A stretch of 6,160 bases of DNA from contig CAZIWA010000198.1 in NCBI GenBank assembly GCA_964542875.1, forward strand, positions 1 through 6,160. The letters are read 5' to 3'. This stretch comes from CAZGOM01 sp964542875 (lineage in GTDB: Bacteria > Planctomycetota > Phycisphaerae > Phycisphaerales > Phycisphaeraceae). A model generated the notes under the pieces. It had not been told where the DNA came from and did no database searches. It saw nothing but the letters and a program-made list of their open reading frames with translations. The position numbers and the translations under genes are program-made. Positions 4,004 to 6,160 of this stretch are shown piece after piece; position 1 is the stretch's first letter; each line of letters opens with the position of its first letter.

Positions 4004-6160
4004 ATGCGGATTCGTTTGGCTCTCATGACTGTTTTGGCCATGACCGGTTTGGCAGTGAGTGTTGCGGGCGCGCAGCCGATGGCGGAGACGGTGCCGGCGG
4101 ATGCGGTGATTTATGTGGGGTGGCAGGGGAGCAGGAACCTGGGGGCCCGGGCCAAAGGGACACACCTGGAATCGGTGCTTAAATCAACAGGAATGCCGGG
4201 GCGGATGCAGGCAGCGATGGATGTGCTGAGCAAAGCGACGGCAGAAAAAGACCCATCGGCGGAGCACACCCTTAAGGTTTGGAATCTGCTGGGGGAAGCG
4301 GCTTGGCGGCACCCCAGCGCGTTGTATGTGACGATCGGGGAAGCGGGGTTCAGCGGCCCACGCGGGTTTGTGCTCAAGTGGAAAGCGGACGATGAAGCGC
4401 CTGCCTTGCTTGCGAAAGTGAAAGAGATTCTCGCTTATCCCGATGCGGTGCTTATGCGCGAGACGATGCATGTGGCGCAGGCGGGGGCGTACGTGGTGCT
4501 TTGGGCCGGAAGCGTGCAGGAAGCAGATGCAACGAAGGAAAAGCCGGAGACGGCGATCACAGAAAACCTGCGGTTTAAGTGGGCTCTGAGCGTGGTGGCG
4601 GGGAAGTCGTGCGAAGCGGTGTTTTTTTTCGATAACGTGGCGTTGACGGAGAAGGTTGAAAAGGACGTGGTGGGGCAAAGCCCGGAGATGACACGCAGGT
4701 GGGCGCTGGCGCGGGACGTGCTGGGCGTCGGCGGGCTTCGGAGCGTGGTGTGGTCAGGCGGGTTTGATGGGGCAGACTGGGCTTCGAACCTGTTCGTGGA
4801 GGCGCCAGCGCCGAGGAAGGGATTGCTGGAGTTGTTTGACAGTCCGCCGGTGTCGCAAGAGACGTTGAAGCTCGCGCCTAAAAGCGCGGTTTGGGTGAGA
4901 GCATTTCAGTGGGATTTGGCGGCGCTGGCGGATAAATATTTGAAGATGGCCCGGGAGATTGACCCCAAGGTGGTCGAAGGGTTTGAGGGTCAAGTTGCCG
5001 GATTAAAACGAACGACCCAGGTGGATGTGATGGGGCTGCTGGGTGCGGTGGGCGTGGAGTGGATGTTGTATGGGGATCAAGGCAAGGGCAAACCGGGGTT
5101 TGTGTTGGTGAATCGGTTGCGTGCCCCGATGCTGTTTAACGCGCAAATGGCGCTGGTTGAAGCCCAGGCGGCGAAGATGGGCGCGAGAAATCTCAAGCTG
5201 GAGACGGCAGAGCGGAACGGGCTGACGATCCACAGCGCAACAACAGGGACGGCTGGGCTGAGCTGGACGATCAGGGGCGACCTTCTTTATGTGGCGAGGA
5301 CCCCCGAGTCTGTGGTGGCGGCGGTGGGAAACAATGGGGCGGCGGGGACGATTCTGGACAAGCCGGAGTATCAGGCGCTGATGAAGCGCCTGGGGGGAAG
5401 GCCCGCGGTGGCGGTGACCTTCGCGGACCTGTCTAAGACTGGGCCGGAGGTGTATCAAACCTTTTCACTGTTGGGGCTTATGGCTGGTATTCCGCTGGCG
5501 CAGCAGGGCGTGCCTAATCCGCTACCGGAACTGCTTCCCCCGCTGGCAACGATCACGCCGGATCTGGCGCCGGCGGCGACTGTGTCCTGGATGGATGCGG
5601 ATGGGTATCACTATTCGAAGATCACGCCGTTTCCCGGTGCGAGGCTGCTTGGGCCTGACGGCTACATGGCGGTGTCGCCGGGCGCGATGGCGGTGGGGAT
5701 CGCCATCCCGGCCATCATGGCGGCGAGGCGCACGACGAGCTTGATGAAGTCCAGCGCTCAGATCAGGGGGATTCACCAGTCGATGGTGATCTATGCACAA
5801 GAGAATGGCGGCAAGTATCCGGCGAACGCGGGGGAACTGATCGATAAGAACTTTCATTCGCCCAACTCAATGCTGTCACCGGTGAACCCGGCGAAGATCC
5901 CCGCGGAATTCAAGACGATGACGACGGAGCAGAAGAGCCAGTGGCTGGAGGCCAATGGAGCCTTTGTGATTCTGCGCTGGGGGATGAAGCAGGAGCACAA
6001 CGCGAAGGTGATCGTGGGGTATCTCAAGCCGTCGAGCTTTCCCGGGGGCAATGGCGCCACGGTGCTGTGGGAAGACAATCACGCTGAGTGGGTGACGCCC
6101 GCAGAGAATGCGGCGAAGATGATCCAGGCGCAGTACCCGGACCATAAGCTGGTGGGGTTT
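4004..6160 (+). CDS. Exported DUF3352-like protein with a C-terminal pilin-like module (partial, runs off the window)
   Basis: The frame is open for 719 codons from the ATG at 4004 to the window edge. AAGGG at 3992-3996 is 7 nt upstream. Residues 1-23 form a signal peptide (MRIRLALMTVLAMTGLAVSV, then AGA before Q24). The body (about 30-550) begins AETVPADAVIYVGW and has repeated units in which a short strand precedes a helix and a 'display' strand, for example SAVWVRAFQWDLAALADKYL, GLTIHSATTGTAGLSWTI with LLYVARTPESVVAAV, and KPEYQALMKRLGG. This resembles DUF3352-type planctomycete secreted proteins; the match is by eye. From about 555 it changes: a hydrophobic segment ending GIAIPAIMAARR (565-576), then IRGIHQSMVIYAQENGGKYP (587-606) and VLWEDNHAEWV (687-697), which follow the order of a type II secretion pseudopilin, but without the FTLxE cleavage motif and with DN in place of DG. 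The protein is probably envelope-bound or extracellular. Function is unknown. Confidence 0.85.
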   Translation, partial: MRIRLALMTVLAMTGLAVSVAGAQPMAETVPADAVIYVGWQGSRNLGARAKGTHLESVLKSTGMPGRMQAAMDVLSKATAEKDPSAEHTLKVWNLLGEAAWRHPSALYVTIGEAGFSGPRGFVLKWKADDEAPALLAKVKEILAYPDAVLMRETMHVAQAGAYVVLWAGSVQEADATKEKPETAITENLRFKWALSVVAGKSCEAVFFFDNVALTEKVEKDVVGQSPEMTRRWALARDVLGVGGLRSVVWSGGFDGADWASNLFVEAPAPRKGLLELFDSPPVSQETLKLAPKSAVWVRAFQWDLAALADKYLKMAREIDPKVVEGFEGQVAGLKRTTQVDVMGLLGAVGVEWMLYGDQGKGKPGFVLVNRLRAPMLFNAQMALVEAQAAKMGARNLKLETAERNGLTIHSATTGTAGLSWTIRGDLLYVARTPESVVAAVGNNGAAGTILDKPEYQALMKRLGGRPAVAVTFADLSKTGPEVYQTFSLLGLMAGIPLAQQGVPNPLPELLPPLATITPDLAPAATVSWMDADGYHYSKITPFPGARLLGPDGYMAVSPGAMAVGIAIPAIMAARRTTSLMKSSAQIRGIHQSMVIYAQENGGKYPANAGELIDKNFHSPNSMLSPVNPAKIPAEFKTMTTEQKSQWLEANGAFVILRWGMKQEHNAKVIVGYLKPSSFPGGNGATVLWEDNHAEWVTPAENAAKMIQAQYPDHKLVGF

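Overview
The window looks like chromosomal DNA from a PVC-group bacterium, most likely a Planctomycetota (Phycisphaerae-like) genome assembled as a scaffold. This rests on a pseudopilin with an H-X9-DG C-terminal motif, a family expanded in Planctomycetes, Lentisphaerae and Verrucomicrobia; a GC-rich composition with long intergenic stretches; a PhyH-family dioxygenase divergent from an AraC-family regulator; and a large exported protein ending in a pilin-like module. The taxonomic call is inference. A run of 100 N (3690-3789) marks a scaffold gap.

Layout. (1) 1-289, minus: the 5' end of ppdK (pyruvate, phosphate dikinase), which leaves the window and carries an unusual lysine/alanine/proline-rich N-terminal extension of about 57 residues. 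Upstream are a good sigma70-type promoter (384-411, minus) and, in the leader, a hairpin followed by a T-run that looks like an attenuator. (2) 290-861: a long intergenic region with the ppdK control region at one end, a promoter for the pseudopilin (778-806, plus) at the other, and no convincing gene between. (3) 862-1626, plus: a complete H-X9-DG pseudopilin. (4) 1662-2462, minus: an AraC-family regulator, convergent with the pseudopilin. (5) 2463-2841: a 379-bp divergent intergenic region packed with inverted repeats, a compact hairpin cluster that may be a dispersed repeat, and copies of a GGGTTGAT motif. (6) 2842-3675, plus: a complete PhyH-family Fe(II)/2-oxoglutarate dioxygenase with all key residues. 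(7) The gap, flanked on both sides by the same 12-bp sequence, then a strong intrinsic terminator (3835-3873). (8) 4004-6160 and beyond, plus: a secreted protein of more than 719 residues with a DUF3352-like body and a C-terminal pilin-like module, open at the window edge.

How the genes relate. The araC/phyH pair is arranged as a regulator with its divergent target. The GGGTTGAT motif occurs twice between them, and a 14-base version (13/14 identical to the phyH-proximal copy) lies just upstream of the large exported gene, so all three genes may share a regulator; this is a hypothesis. The pseudopilin and the pilin-like tail of the large protein both point to a type II secretion/type IV pilus-like envelope system, but no machinery genes are in the window. 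I saw no CRISPR array, transposase, integrase, tRNA or rRNA. The most unusual items are the exported protein with an internal pilin-like module, the basic tail on ppdK, the ppdK leader hairpin and the structured araC/phyH intergenic region.
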